Of a DNA stretch of 64,000 nt, positions 1 through 9,914 are shown piece by piece. Below the pieces are notes generated by a model that saw only the letters and a program-made list of their open reading frames with translations, was not told the DNA's origin and did no database searches. How positions within the stretch are numbered: position 1 is the first letter of the stretch; each line of letters begins with the position of its first letter. The position numbers and the translations under genes were made by a program. Source of the stretch: Azolla caroliniana (Eukaryota > Polypodiophyta); assembly GCA_043228905.1 (NCBI GenBank), contig JBHGNT010000007.1, positions 12,214,001 through 12,278,000 on the forward strand, given 5' to 3'.

Positions 1-704
1 CTACATGTAAAACCATTAGTGTTGGGCCATAAGGAAATACCATTTGCAATAAACAATCCGGTACTATTGCACATTTGTAGGAGTAACTTCCCAAATTGGT
101 CCGGATCTTTTTCATCGCTAGAAGAGCGGCTATACATTTGCATATCCTCTTGCATCCTTGAGATATGTGGCATGAAAGATTCTTGTGAATCAAGTTGGAA
201 ACTTCTTGTACGAGCATTCATGTCACCAAAGACAATAACTTCCCCTTTGGATTTGAAATAAGCAATATCATCTTCTAGATTGGAAAACGGTTGATCTTTA
301 TCCAAACAAGCATAAAAGTTAGAATCTTGATGAGGAATGTAACATCTAACTACAAAAGTGGGCAAATCATTAGGTGTTTCTATTTTGAGCCATATGTAGC
401 ATTTAAGTTCATCATTTTTTATGATTGACACATATTTCTCTATTTCCTTCATAATCAAACATGCCACCCCTCCTTGTCCTCTTCTTTGTCTTGGATTTTT
501 CTTCCATATCAAAGAGTGTACATTATAGTTTCCTAAACCTTGAATCCTTTGAGTATCATGCTCCCATGTTTCAACAAGAAGTGTGATATCTGAGTCATCG
601 GTGAACTCCTCTATGCCAAATCCCGCATTCCATGGGTATCCATTGCAATTCCAAAAGCATAATCGTAAAAGGCGTGGGTTAGTCTCATAGATCACGTGTC
701 CCTA
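1..704 (-). pseudogene. LINE AP-endonuclease domain (partial, cut by window edge)
   Basis: The minus strand is open from just after the TAG at 702-704 down to base 1. The translation contains LRLCFWNCNGYPWN near its start, a GQGGVACLI stretch and GDMNARTR. These correspond to the first beta strand with its metal-binding Asn, the middle of the fold and the GDxN motif of exonuclease-endonuclease-phosphatase enzymes that nick target DNA for LINE insertion. No in-frame ATG is seen near the start, so the domain would need readthrough of the TAG or reinitiation. It continues past the window edge. Confidence 0.8.
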
Positions 705-1088
705 TTTGCCTACATTTCCATCTTTAGGCACATCCGTAACCTTATTTTTCAATCTTTCTTCATATGTTTTACAGCGAGCATTTTGTTGTGAGATAGTATG
801 ATCTTCACTCACAAAGCATTGCGTACCTTTGAGGTATACCCAACTATTTTCGAGTATGATCCGCCACTTTGTATCATCTGTCATTGTGCATACAATAGGC
901 CTTTCTCCGAAGCGAGTAACACCATGTTTCCCAACTCGGTGTGCCACATATACATTCACATCTGACATCCCATAATGCATGCTAAAAAATTCACCAATGG
1001 CCTTTCCAAGGGATGTGGGTGTTTCCATAATCTCTTCTTTAATCCCACGGACGACAATGTTCTTTGATCGCCATTCACGTTCTTTCAA
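702..1088 (-). pseudogene. LINE ORF1p-like RNA-binding domain (L1 RRM plus C-terminal domain type)
   Basis: This 128-codon stretch contains IVVRGIKEE at the N side, AHRVGKHG in the middle, RPIVCTMTDD, and FVSEDHTISQQNARCK near the end. The pattern (I.V.GI.E, a HR.G block, a RPI block, then an ED....R segment) is that of the RRM and C-terminal domains of L1 ORF1p (Transposase_22 type), an RNA-binding chaperone of the retrotransposon particle. It ends at a TAG, and the endonuclease continues in the same frame after it. The N-terminal coiled coil lies upstream at 1265-1531 in another frame, so at least one frameshift has occurred. Confidence 0.75.
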
Positions 1089-1264
1089 TTCTCAGACATC
1101 TAGGCTTTCTATATTCTTCTCTTGATGCATCACATGCATATTAGATGAGTTTGATAGCACATCCCCACCACATAAATCGGCCCATGACTTCGTTGTACAT
1201 ACATTTTTCATCTCACTTACATCCCGCCTCATCGTGTCCAATTTTTCTTCTTTTAATGCTTCCT

Positions 1265-1531
1265 TTAACTCAAATTGTTAAGGCGCTCATTTGTTTTGAA
1301 AGAAGCTCTTTTACATTCTTGAATCTCTTCTTGAAGTTTTGCAACCACTTGTTTAAGACTTTCATTCTCAATGACAACACTTTGGAGCTTAGCATTCTCT
1401 TTCATTAACGTCCTAATCTCTTCACCTTGCTTGTTTATGGTTTCTTGAAGAGAAATCAAGTGACTCATAAGCATTTTGTCCATTGCACTAGAATCAAGAT
1501 TTGTTGGTGATCTCGGCTCATTATCAATCAT
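1265..1531 (-). pseudogene. LINE ORF1p coiled-coil segment
   Basis: The 88-codon stretch begins MIDNEPRSPTNLDSS and then runs as a heptad-like region (LISLQETINKQGEEIRTL, then further Glu/Lys/Leu heptads). This matches the trimerising coiled coil at the N-terminus of L1-type ORF1 proteins. It is followed at 1090-1264, in a shifted frame, by more helix-like sequence leading to the RNA-binding domain. The ATG at 1531 is the plausible ORF1 start. Confidence 0.65.
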
Positions 1532-1816
1532 ACCCCCGAACTTTGCGGCGGCTTTACAAGTATTTGCCTTCCCTCTTTACAGGAAGAGAGAGACAAAGAG
1601 GGAAGGAGAGAGAATGTACCTTTCACTCGATTTAGGGCTTCCAAATCTACCTTGCGTTTGAGGAACCGTGGGGCATAGATGGTTGCGGATGAAAATGCTC
1701 ATAACATCTTGCCACGGTAACGGAATTCAGTAAATGAACATTCTTTAGAAAGCTCTCTGAAAGAGCTTTCCAATCCAACGAGGTATAAAACGTAGAAAAC
1801 GATGGCCGGAGTGAAC

Positions 1817-1820
<4 letters not shown>

Positions 1821-1848
<28 letters not shown>
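1821..1848. repeat. (GA)n microsatellite
   Basis: Perfect GA dinucleotide run of about 14 units, at the junction between the LTR-like fragment and the LINE leader. On the minus strand it corresponds to a CT tract also seen in the related LTR near 49790. Confidence 0.95.
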
Positions 1849-1849
<1 letters not shown>

Positions 1850-1852
<3 letters not shown>

Positions 1853-2114
1853 CAACAAGTTCTATTACAAAATGTCTCAATACATACAAATGTGCTCACA
1901 GGTCACGTTTTATACAAGTCCTTCAAAAGGACTAACAAAAGTATTGACACGTACTTTAATGCTCATTAACTGAGCCTAACACTAATTAGCCTATAATAGG
2001 CCTATTTACTAAAATAGGCATCTAGACTCCCTAACGGCCTGTTGGATTCCATCATACTCGACCAGCCGATTCGGGCCTAGCCGATCGACCCATGTTGCGC
2101 TTGTCCACTCAACA
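1850..2114 (-). mobile_element. Copia-type LTR fragment (TGTTGAG family)
   Basis: On the minus strand the segment starts TGTTGAGTGGACAAGCGC and proceeds to ACATGGG, a GGCCGTTAG block, a block GAGCATTAAAGTACGTGTCA and GAGCACATTTGTATGTA. The same blocks occur in the same order in the plus-strand LTR starting at 49497, so both belong to one LTR family. The fragment runs into a CT tract and then the LINE leader, and no internal coding region of the element remains here. Confidence 0.75.
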
Positions 2115-2508
2115 GAAGGGTTTTTTACTTCTTCATCAACACAAAGCTCATCAAGTTGTGACAACTTTTGAGAAGGGAACTGGCTACCTCGTACATTGGT
2201 CATTGAAGGAGGACGAAGTTACCCGAGAACACTACACTGACTTTGAGGTGTCGTTGCCAATCTGTAGTGGTTGCACGATCTTAATAGGTCACTTGACTCA
2301 CCTTCACATTTTGGAAGGTTTTGCGATAAAGAAGTAAATTTTGTTGTGGATAAATTAGAGACAACTCGGACATACTCGTCCATGCTCACTGACTCCATGG
2401 AAATAATAATACTTGATAGGATTCTTGAGAAAAAGAATGGGTATTTTGGTTCAAATTATCAAGGCCCAAGCGTGACAAAAATAGATTTAAAAAGAGGGGG
2501 GAGGGAGA

Positions 2509-2526
2509 GGGGGGGGGGGGGGGGGG
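2509..2526. repeat. Poly-G tract
   Basis: Eighteen consecutive G residues preceded by a GA/G-rich stretch from about 2491. Homopolymer G of this length is uncommon in plant DNA. The surrounding 2115-2810 holds no recognisable gene; 2640-2770 has loosely repeated ATATTTGTAGG-like phrases. Confidence 0.9.
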
Positions 2527-2810
2527 ACAGATAAAATGGATATATTTTTATTATATGAGGATATAAGAGTTGGAACTAAAAGATTCTTAGAAGACCAATG
2601 TTGAACAGGAATGGTTCTAACAACAAAATATCTCATGTTTATATACTAGTAGTATGTGCTACTTGGATATTTGTAGTATCATGATACCCTTAGATATACT
2701 ATAGAGTCATCAGTCCTCTTGAAATATTGTAGGTTCATGACATCCTTTGGATATTTGTAGGGTCATAATATGAAATCTACAATAATATTATTATGTATAA
2801 TATACATGGC

Positions 2811-3170
2811 AATAATGGTTCACATTGATTATTTTTTGTTAAGAGATTATGATTTGAGTCTCCAAAGCTTATGGAGTTGTGGTAATGGTTAAAGTTGATT
2901 CTTTTCTTTTAAGAGGTTATGGTTCGAGTCCCCAAAGCTTATGGAGTATTTTTTACTCATGATAAGGACGAGTCAAACGTTCTCATTAGTATCATCTTCT
3001 TGCCAAAAGTCAAAAGGGCACCTGTAGTGCGTAATGGTTAAAGTTGATGGCTTTCTTTTAAGAGGCTATGGGTTCGAGTCCCCAAAGGTTATGGAGATTT
3101 TTCTACCCATGATAAGGAGTCAAAGGCTCTTGTTAGTGATTGTCTTGTCGCCAAAAGTCGAAAGGGCATT
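2811..3170 (+). repeat. Tandem tRNA-like (SINE-type) units
   Basis: Three related units start near 2811, 2881 and 3031. Each has a TAATGGTT(AAAG) block, a T-rich spacer ending TTTTAAGAG, a TGGTTCGAGTCCCC or similar B-box-like block, and CTTATGGAG or GTTATGGAG. Units two and three are about 150 bp apart and also share their tails (CATGATAAGG, then GCCAAAAGTC(A/G)AAAGGGC). An A-box-like and a B-box-like block suggest a tRNA-derived SINE that has been tandemly duplicated. Unit one is shorter and more diverged. No unit folds as an obvious functional tRNA. Confidence 0.6.
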
Positions 3171-3355
3171 AATGAGGGGCATTGCTATCAAGAGTGGACA
3201 CGCTCCGTATTCGAGCGGTATACCGACCTGCACTCCTTGCAAAGTCATAAGGCAAACCCTAAAAGTGGTTTCCCAAGTGCTTAACATCAGAACACATTTA
3301 TAGATTTATATATTAAGGGGACGAAGAGCGAGCTTTATTACTCTAACTGGAAGAA

Positions 3356-3502
3356 GAAACTTGTATAGTGGATCTATGTTTCTTCCGTGGTTTTTCCCGG
3401 TTATTGGGTTTCCATGTAAAACATTGTGTATCTTGTGTATTTCCTGCTTTCACGTCATTGTCTATGGTAGACGTTGTCTTTCTCACCGATCGAATCTCAA
3501 CA
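3356..3502 (+). repeat. 5' LTR remnant of copia A
   Basis: Similarity to the 3' LTR starts at TGTATA(G/A)TGGATCT and runs to the end AATCTCAACA. The 5' two thirds of the LTR are absent; the sequence upstream (3171-3355) is unrelated to the LTR. Confidence 0.8.
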
Positions 3503-3505
3503 AAC

Positions 3506-3517
3506 TGGTATTAGAGC
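3506..3517 (+). other. Primer-binding site of copia A (initiator Met tRNA type)
   Basis: The sequence TGGTATTAGAGC lies three bases after the LTR end. It differs by one base from the usual plant copia site TGGTATCAGAGC, the complement of the initiator methionine tRNA 3' end. Confidence 0.85.
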
Positions 3518-3518
3518 A

Positions 3519-4260
3519 ATGTTTAAGATGGAAGGAGGTGTGGGCGGCTTCCCAGGCACGATAGTTCTAAACTCGCAAAACAATGCAGCCTGGAAGATAA
3601 AGATGGAGGTCCTTCTCATAGTCAAAGACCTGTACGAGCCGATCAACAGAGCAGAAATACCGACGAAGGTATTTGAGTCTGAATGGAAACTTCTTAACAG
3701 AAAGGCAGTGGCCACCATTCGATAGTGCATCGATGTGACAGAAATGCCTACGAGATGTGGTAGAAGCTAGGCTTATATGAGAGGAAGAACGCCCTCAATA
3801 AAACATCCATGATGATGAAGTTCGTGAGGCTGAAATACAGGGACGGGGAAAGCATAGACGAGCACGTCAGCACATTCATGGGGTATGTGAATTAACTTGC
3901 CGCAACCAAGTTTCCCCTTGAGGATGCAATGCAGGTCGTCCTCCTATTGTGCACCCTACCGGACAACTAGGAGAATCAAGTGGTGACTCTCAGCACCTCA
4001 TATCAAGTAGAGCACTTGTCTCTACATGCAATAAAGACAAGCATCTTGAACGAGGAGACTAGAAGGAAGGACAAGGTTGTCTTGGCCCAGTCGGAGTCAA
4101 ACTTGACTCAACATACCTATAGAGGAAGGAACCGGCAAAGGAGTCCACCAAGGAGATAAAGGCACATGTCAGATCCAAGTCCAGAGGTAAGCTAACATGC
4201 TTCTATTGTGGAAAGCCTAGACACTTTCAGAAGGAATGTCGACACCTCAAGAAGGATAAG
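3519..4260 (+). pseudogene. Copia A gag (capsid plus zinc knuckle)
   Basis: Translation from the ATG at 3519 gives MFKMEGGVGGFPG and then NNAAWKIKMEVLL, typical of the N-terminal part of copia gag (UBN2 region). A stop follows at 3723, and the frame is broken several times after that. At about 4198 a CFYCGKPRHFQKEC zinc knuckle (CX2CX4HX4C, all four ligands present) is intact. Gag forms the virus-like particle and packages RNA. The reading frame cannot give a full protein here. Confidence 0.8.
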
Positions 4261-4385
4261 AGCGTCGACAATAATGTCGAACCTAGGAAGATTCCTAATG
4301 AAAAAGGCACATCAGTCGTAGCTACGAGTGCAGAGGAGATTCTGTTCATTTGTGAACAGGCAAGCACAAATCTTGCAAGTGAAGA

Positions 4386-7300
4386 GTGCACCTGGGCGAT
4401 TGACTCGAGTGCATCATTCCACATAACTCCGTTGAAAGAGTGTTTTTTGACTTACATAGTCAGGGATCATGGCTATGTAAAGATGGGAGATCATGGAGAG
4501 TGCAAGATAGCTAGCATTGGAAGCGTGTGCCTGACGATGTTGACTGTTTGTTGACTGATGATGAGGGAAGTTCGACATGTCCCCGATATCAAATTGAATC
4601 TAATATCGATTCGAAGATTGGACGGCGAAGGCTACAATGGTGGCTTCCGAAATGGCAAGTGGAAATTCTATCGTGGAAACCTCATAGTGGCACGAGCACA
4701 GAAAGAAGGTACATTGTCTATGATGCATGCCCGACTGTGCAAGTAGGAAGTGAATGTGGCAGCCGACTCGAGTGGAGAGTTATGGCATAAGAGGCTCGGC
4801 CACATGAGTGAAAAAGGAATGCACATCATGGCTGACCAAGAACTTCTCCTAGAAGTGAAAGGAGTACACTTGGAAAAGTGTGTCGACTGCTTAGCCGGAA
4901 AGCAGAATCGAGCTTCATTCCACACAAGACCACGCAGAAGAAGAGAAGCCGCACTGGAACTAGTACACACGGATGTGTACTATGTAGATGCTCCATCATA
5001 TCGAGGTGGACAGTACTCTGTAACGTTTATCGATGACTATAGTCGGAAGACATGGGCCTTCGTATTAAAGTCGAAGGATCAAGTATTGTCAATGTTCAAG
5101 GAGTTCCAGGCAAGAACCGAACGGGAGTTGAGTCGGACGTTGAAGATTGTCCGACCCGACAATGGTGGAGAATATAAAGGGCAGTTTGAGGAATATTGCA
5201 CGGCCCAGGGTATTCGAATCGAATACACTATACCAAACACCCCTGAGTTGAATGGGCTTGCAGAGAGGATGAATCAAACAATTATGGAGAGAGTAAGGAG
5301 CATGATGACACATGCCAAGATGCCGAAATCGTATTGGTGGTGTGGATAGGAAAGGATGTCTCCTACCAACACCTGAGGGTGTTCAGATGCTTAGTGTATA
5401 TGCATCTAGCTAAGGATCAAGGTCGAAGCTCGACAATAAGTCGAAACCATGCATATTCATGGGATTCTCGGAGGACGAGTTTAGCTATAAGTTGTGGGAC
5501 TTAGTCGATAAGAAAGTAGTGTGGAGTCGGGACGTAGTCTTCTTGGAAGACAAGACGACTGAACACTGGGAGCAACAGAAGTCGAAATCGACTTCCCAGT
5601 CGACTCCCACTACCACTTACTTAATGCCAAGTGAACCGACACAGTCAGTTGTTAGGAGACAACTAGTCGGCACAACCGAATCCAAGTCGATTGACTCGGA
5701 GCAACCAACAAACATAGAAGAGTCGGAATCGGCAAACTTGTTGAAGTCGATTGAGGACTATGAGTCAAAATCTGCTAAACCCCAACGACCGATCGACACA
5801 TATGAATCTGAGCCAAGAGTAGAGTCAGCAGAGACATCTGAGCTGGAGCCGACAACGAGTGGAAGGAGATACCCAGTCAGAGAAAGGAGAGCACTGATGA
5901 CATACGCCAGTCAATACAACCTCTTGACTGATGAAGACGAGTCGGAGGGCTATGAAGAAGCCATGGCCAATGAGCACAAGGAGAAATGGCTAAGTGCAAT
6001 GCAAGATGAGATGGACTCCTTGCATGAGAACTACACCTATGACTTGGTAAAACTACCGAAAGGTAAGAGAGCACTTAGAAACAAATGGGTCTACAAGGTG
6101 AAGAACGGAGAAGTCGACGGCACACCCAGGTACAAAGCCTGCATTGTGGTGAAGGGGTTTCAATAGAAAAAGGGTGTCGACTTCGACGAAATATTCGCAC
6201 AAGTCGTGAAGATGACATCCATCTGAACTGTTCTGAGCATTGATGCGAGCATGAATTTGGAGATCGAACAGTTGGATGTCAAGATGACATTCTTGCATGG
6301 GGAGCTGGATGAAGAGATCCACATGCAACAGCCCGAAGGCTTTGTCGAGAAAGGGAAAGAGAACCTTGTGTGTCGACTGAAGAAAAGCCTGTATGGGTTG
6401 AAACAAGCTCCATGCCAATGGTACAAGAAGTTCGAGTCCTTCATGGTGGAACATAGGTTCTAGAAAACATAGGTTGATCACTATGTGTTCGTCAAAAGGT
6501 ATGATGACGGTGACTTCTTAATTCTCTTGTTATATGTGGATGACATGTTGATAGTCAGACAAGACACAAAGAAGATCGTGAGCTTGAAGAAAAGCACTAG
6601 GCAAGTCGTTTGTCATGAAAGATCTTGGACCGGCAAAGTAGATCTTAGGGATGCACATAGTTCGAGATAGAACTAAGAAAGTGTTGTGGTTGTCACAAGA
6701 GAAATACATGAGGAAGATCCTAGAAAGATTCAACATGTCAGAGGCAAAGCCAGTCGTCTCTATGTTGCCGATCAATTGCAAGCTAAATGCCAAGCAATGC
6801 CCTAGAGGAGAAAAAGAAAATGCTAAGATGAAGAAAGTATTGTATGCCTCAACCGTCGGCAATTTAATGTATGTTATGGTTTGTACGAAACCAGTCATAG
6901 CATTTGTTGTGGGGGCAGTAAGACGATATATGAGTAATCCAAGTAGAGAACATTGGGCAGCAATGAAATGGATACTCAAGTACTTAAAAGGCACCTCGGG
7001 TGTGCATCTTAGGTATGGTGTCGAAAAACCCATGCTTGAAGGGTTTACCAACTCAGACATTTCGGGGGATATAGACTCAAGTCAATCCACTTTGGGGTAC
7101 GTGATGACCTATGCAAGGGGAGTAGTGTCATGGCAGCCACGACTGCAGAAATCTGTGGTCCTGTCGACCACAGAGGCAGAGTACATGGCAGCGGTAGAGG
7201 CCAGCAAAGAGCTAATCTGGATGAGAAATTTTCTCAGCGAGTTGGTGATGAAGCAATGGGAGTTCTTACTTCATTGTGACAGCCAAAATGCCATACATCT

Positions 7301-7484
7301 AGCAAAGAATGCTATGTACCACTCCCGAACCAAGCATATACATAGAAGGTATCACTGGTTGCGAGAGAAAGTGGAAGAAGAAGAGTTTACTCTTATGAAG
7401 ATCCATAGTGATGAAAATGGATCCGACATGTCGACAAAGAACCTACCAATGGAAAGACTAACCAACTCCACTCATGGGGGGAGT
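4386..7484 (+). pseudogene. Copia A pol (protease, integrase, RT, RNase H), multiply broken
   Basis: The protease region shows CTWAIDSSASFHITP near 4389; the active-site triplet reads DSS where DSG is usual. The integrase segment 4750-5349 has the zinc-binding LWHKRLGHM and CVDCLAGKQ blocks and the core blocks HTDVY, FIDDYSRKTW and RPDNGGEY. About 35 codons are missing after KSYWW near 5340, and the frame then shifts into the integrase C-terminal part (5459 on). RT follows with [31 protein letters not shown] and the catalytic LLYVDDM near 6530. RNase H at 6651-7484 has VVLSTTEAEYMA and RTKHI. Internal stops lie at 6163-6165, 6225-6227 and 6460-6475, among others. A Ser/Glu-rich linker of ESKS/ESE repeats separates integrase from RT. 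Confidence 0.9.
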
Positions 7485-7485
7485 T

Positions 7486-8117
7486 TGTTAGGAATATGTC
7501 CCTCCTATTGGAGCAACTGACTGGTCGGGCCGAGTGCCGACAGTCGAAGACATGAAGAGTCAACTGGGGGAATCGACAATAGGATAGTCCAAGTCGAAGA
7601 CACGACCAACTAGTCGTGCCGACCAGATGGTCGAAGACAAGGCCAACTAGTTGGCCGACTAGACAGTTGACACTAGAGTCGACTAGTCGATCAGTCGGTT
7701 GAATAACTATTATTGTTATAATAGGAATGACAATAGCAGTGGCTACATTTGTAAATAGCCTATACAGTGTATAAGTATAAATACACTTAGGGCAAACATA
7801 GAGAGTGTAGAACAGAATAGTTGTGAGCCTCTGTTCTTGAGTGTGACAGAGAAGAGACAGCGTGTGAGTGAGAGAGAGCGGCAACAAAGTTCAGTGAACT
7901 TGCTAAGAACCCTAAGCAGGTTATCCTTTGGATGCATCAGAGAAGATTGTAACCGTTTTCTGTATTCTCTTGTATAATGGATCTCTGTTTCTCCCATGGT
8001 TTTCCCAGTTAGGGTTTCCACGTAAAACATTGTGTACCTTGTGTATTTCCTGTTTTCGCGTCATTGTGTATGCTAGAGGCTGTCTTTCTCACATATCTCA
8101 CCAATCAAATCTCAACA
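7486..8117 (+). repeat. 3' LTR of copia A (632 bp) with upstream polypurine tract
   Basis: It begins TGTTAGGAATATG immediately after a polypurine tract ATGGGGGGAGTT (7474-7485) and ends CTCAACA at 8117. The U3 half (7520-7700) is packed with GTCGA phrases and short palindromes. The last 147 bp match the 5' LTR remnant. Confidence 0.85.
7776..7783 (+). promoter_or_regulatory. TATA box of the copia A LTR
   Basis: TATAAATA lies inside the 3' LTR, about 290 bases after its start, and is followed by ACTTAGGGCAAAC. The same arrangement appears in the solo LTR near 30565, supporting a shared promoter of the family. Confidence 0.6.
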
Positions 8118-9914
8118 GGACCCAATAATGGAGAAGAGTTACAAAAATCACTAAATATGACTTTTATTATAGCTTTTACCAATGGGGTTGGGATCCATTC
8201 ACATGAGGTTGTCCATTGGCTAAAAGCTTCGTAGTGAGCACAGGTTTACAAAGAGAAGGAGCAACTCTTCAAATGCCAAGTGGAAAGCTACCAAAACTTC
8301 TTTAGCATAAAATATTCATATACCAAGCTCCTTAAATATGCTAATGTCCTTCTATGGCTTTGTAGGTACTTTTCTCATATTCTACTTGTGGTGTACCATA
8401 CTTTGGAATGTGCATAGTGGATACAATTTATTCTATATACAAGAGGGAATCTTCTCAATATTCTAAATTATTGTAGCATTTGAAATCTTCTTGTAGTGTA
8501 AAATCTTGACATGCCTAACTCTAGATTACTTACGTTATTGGCATCCAGATGAATCCCCAATTTTGAGCAAAAATAGCTCAAAACAAATTGTTATGAATCA
8601 TTTGTTTCCCATCAAATAAATAAATCTTCAATATTTCTTTCTAGTGGTGAACCCAAAAGATGTAAGAACTAGAGACATGACCATGGTGATGTAAGAACTG
8701 AAGAAGGTATTCGTGGGCAGTTAATATCATAGATCCCTTCCAGGTGTGACATGGTTTTTGCTTGCATGTCTATTGAGATGTTTTAGATTGATTTCATTTA
8801 TTGCTCTCTGCTCAAGGTTTTTCCTCCTGAAATTCTTCATATTGTAGCCTTCCAAGCCAAAAGTAATTACAGAAAAGCTCAGGTGATGTATCAAAACGGC
8901 ATAGAAACGAAACCAACTATTATTATCATGACCTTACAGCATTCTATTAGTAACGTTTGTTACCATTAAAGAAAGGTCTATATTGGATTGTAAGATTTAC
9001 AATTGTGATATTATGATACCTCATCCCACTTATAATCATTGAACCATCAAATAGGAGTTGCCTCATTAGTAGCAAATGCAAACAATACATAATACCATTT
9101 AAGCTCTCAATAATCCATGTACTTCAAGATTTTATTCACAAATTTCAAGCAGGCAGCCAAAACTAAACTGGAAAATAAAATAATCCTGGGTTCTTGACGC
9201 CTTGGCAGAAAATGCACATTATAAAGATCAGTAGTTCAATTGCAGTATTTTCAAGATTGTTTCAAGGTTTCCTTAATCGAATTTGCACGGACATAGAAAA
9301 CTAAACCAGAAAATAATGTGATCTTGCTGACAGCATTCATTGTGAACCAATAAAACAGATGTCTTGTACTAGCTCACCATGAATACATACCATCAGCTCA
9401 ATTAGTTAAAAGAAAAGCTCTGTTACAACAGAAATCTTATGCTGCTCAGATAATTTAGCTACCTAGTGAAGAAACAACAATATTCTGTGCTTTCTCTTCA
9501 ATGCATATTAATCCGGTTTATGTGCACAAAATGCACTCGTCAATAAGTGGTAAAGCCATTCATTGAATGATATTTGCCATGACTTCAAACTGCATTATAC
9601 TTTCTTGGCAAGGCATTCACTTATCTTTGTGCCGATTCAAAATCAAATCATAGGTGCTTACCTGTTTCTAAGTTATAATTCCAAATTAATTTGTGAAAAG
9701 CACATATAATAGCAAAACAAGCATTACATATAATTGTATAGCCACCATTAAGCAATTCGAAATCCAGTCCAAAAAGAATTGAACTTCCATAACATAAAAG
9801 CCCAAATCGGCATTTGATATAAGTATATGTGAGAGAACATGTATAAGAAGAAAACATCATTTCATGGTACCTAAGGAACCACTTTAATATACCAAAGGAG
9901 TTCGAAGTGAAAGC
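8118..9914. other. Intergenic, AT-rich, no gene recognised
   Basis: No coding region or mobile element could be recognised on either strand. The part next to 9915 is presumably the 3' untranslated region of the minus-strand BAG6-like gene. Confidence 0.5.

Larger units (their letters stand above)
1..1660 (-). mobile_element. Decayed LINE, 5' portion (ORF1 plus endonuclease), running off the window start
   Basis: Read on the minus strand from about 1660 down to 1, the order is a short leader, a coiled-coil segment, an L1-type RNA-binding domain and an AP-endonuclease domain. This is the 5' half of an L1-clade non-LTR retrotransposon; the reverse transcriptase would lie outside the window. Frameshifts and stops (a frame change near 1265, a TGA near 1090, a TAG at 702-704) show that it is dead. 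The sequence between about 1090 and 1264 continues the ORF1 protein and contains a KSWADL stretch of the kind common in plant LINE ORF1 proteins. Family membership rests on domain order and motifs seen by eye, not on a search. Confidence 0.8.
3356..8117 (+). mobile_element. Ty1-copia retrotransposon A, decayed
   Basis: The element has a truncated 5' LTR, a primer-binding site like that for initiator methionine tRNA, gag, protease, integrase, reverse transcriptase and RNase H in copia order (integrase before RT), a polypurine tract and a full 3' LTR. Many stops and frameshifts are present, and part of the integrase is missing. The 5' LTR keeps only its last 147 bp, so no target duplication can be checked. 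The solo LTR at 30347-30936 is from a related family: both share a TATA block followed by CTTAGGGCAAAC and a CCACGTAAA block. Confidence 0.9.

Noticed and set aside
2811-3170. CRISPR-like array
   Set aside because: Only two to three long, diverged units with no short identical repeats or unique spacers, in a plant nuclear context.
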